The position numbers were made by a program, and so were the translations under genes. A model generated the notes under the pieces. That model did no database searches. It saw only the letters and a program-made list of their open reading frames with translations, and had not been told where the DNA came from. Below, in pieces: positions 63,857 to 64,000 of a stretch of DNA of 64,000 nt. Source of the DNA: Arcanobacterium pluranimalium (GTDB lineage Bacteria; Actinomycetota; Actinomycetes; Actinomycetales; Actinomycetaceae); the NCBI RefSeq assembly GCF_016907845.1, contig NZ_JAFBCS010000001.1, forward strand, positions 1,364,001 through 1,428,000, read 5' to 3'. How positions within the stretch are numbered: position 1 is the stretch's first letter; each line of letters starts with the position of its first letter.

Positions 63857-64000
63857 ATGCTCAGTGTTGTGCATGATTCCATCCATATTCAAGGTGCCCG
63901 CGAAAACAACCTAAAGAATATTACGGTTGATATTCCGCGCGATAAGCTCGTTGTGTTTACTGGACTTTCTGGCTCGGGAAAGTCATCTATCGCTTTTGAC
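63857..64000 (+). CDS. uvrA: Excinuclease ABC subunit A, N-terminal fragment (window edge)
   Basis: The first 48 codons of Uvr[18 protein letters not shown] is the conserved start, followed by LSGSGKSS, the first Walker A. The rest lies beyond the window. ATG 63857 is the first in-frame start; a short SOS box upstream suggests damage control. Confidence 0.9.
   Translation, partial: MLSVVHDSIHIQGARENNLKNITVDIPRDKLVVFTGLSGSGKSSIAFD

Noticed and set aside
1-64000. CRISPR arrays, rRNA genes, prophage or origin of replication
   Set aside because: No direct-repeat/spacer arrays, rRNA motifs, phage structural genes or DnaA-box clusters were seen.

Overview
The window looks like chromosomal DNA of a mid-GC actinobacterium. 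The lineage markers are pupylation genes (ARC/Mpa, Dop, Pup, PafA), the mycothiol ligase MshC, an ANTAR regulator of PdtaR type, the glgC/glgA divergent pair, a SufR-SufBDCSU iron-sulfur operon, the imuA'-imuB-dnaE2 mutagenesis cassette and TTG/GTG starts with many apparently leaderless genes. The moderate GC content, absence of 20S proteasome genes from the pup locus and loss of trpE/trpB/trpA from a normally conserved his-trp-lgt-pyk string suggest a host-associated Actinomycetaceae-type organism (Arcanobacterium/Trueperella-like); that placement is inference.

Layout. 1-7.5 kb: end of pyrG, a Nudix hydrolase, then the complete suf operon (sufR, B, D, Rieske ferredoxin, C, S, U, sufT-like), closed by an 18-bp perfect hairpin. 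7.6-16.6 kb: zinc metallopeptidase, ABC-F ATPase, SerB, divergent glgC and glgA around a helically phased TTTACG repeat array, a lone ABC ATPase, and an NfeD-SPFH membrane pair. 16.8-25.5 kb: two SPOUT RNA methyltransferases, an XRE regulator, the SOS-controlled imuA'-imuB-dnaE2 cassette behind a perfect palindromic LexA box, a small unknown protein and a MazG-like pyrophosphohydrolase. 25.6-29.7 kb is the accessory stretch: tRNA-Leu(GAG), an intact IS1249-like element with 8-bp target duplication and duplicated left terminus, an LssY_C membrane protein, a DUF2871 protein and a 343-bp gene-poor gap with a 15-bp tandem repeat.

29.7-38.5 kb: class I glutamine amidotransferase, YbdK-type carboxylate-amine ligase, M20 peptidase, acidic-tail protein, aldo/keto reductase, uppP-mshC-HAD operon, and a RecB-type Fe-S nuclease. 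38.6-45.6 kb: trmI-arc-dop-pup-pafA-FKBP, a tightly overlapping operon in which pup runs straight into pafA without prcB/prcA, and whose ARC lacks the C-terminal proteasome-docking tail. 45.6-51 kb: hisF-hisI, orphan trpC, lgt, pyk, tRNA-Leu(CAA), pdtaR. 51-64 kb: polA, a methyltransferase, rpsA, an iron-box-preceded siderophore-interacting protein, pcp, coaE with a shortened C-terminal domain, uvrB, a yybP-ykoY-type riboswitch ahead of a TerC-family gene, a bile-acid-symporter-family protein, YciI, and the start of uvrA behind a second LexA-type box.

How the parts connect: DNA damage is a recurring theme (SOS boxes at imuA' and uvrA; polA, uvrB and the RecB nuclease nearby), and redox/metal homeostasis is another (Suf, mycothiol, IdeR-type box, Mn-type riboswitch). 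The most interesting single system is the proteasome-less pupylation operon. The most interesting non-genic structures are the phased glgC/glgA operator array, the TerC riboswitch with a competing hairpin, the recurrent -10/6-nt/start-codon leaderless arrangement, and the duplicated terminus of the insertion sequence.
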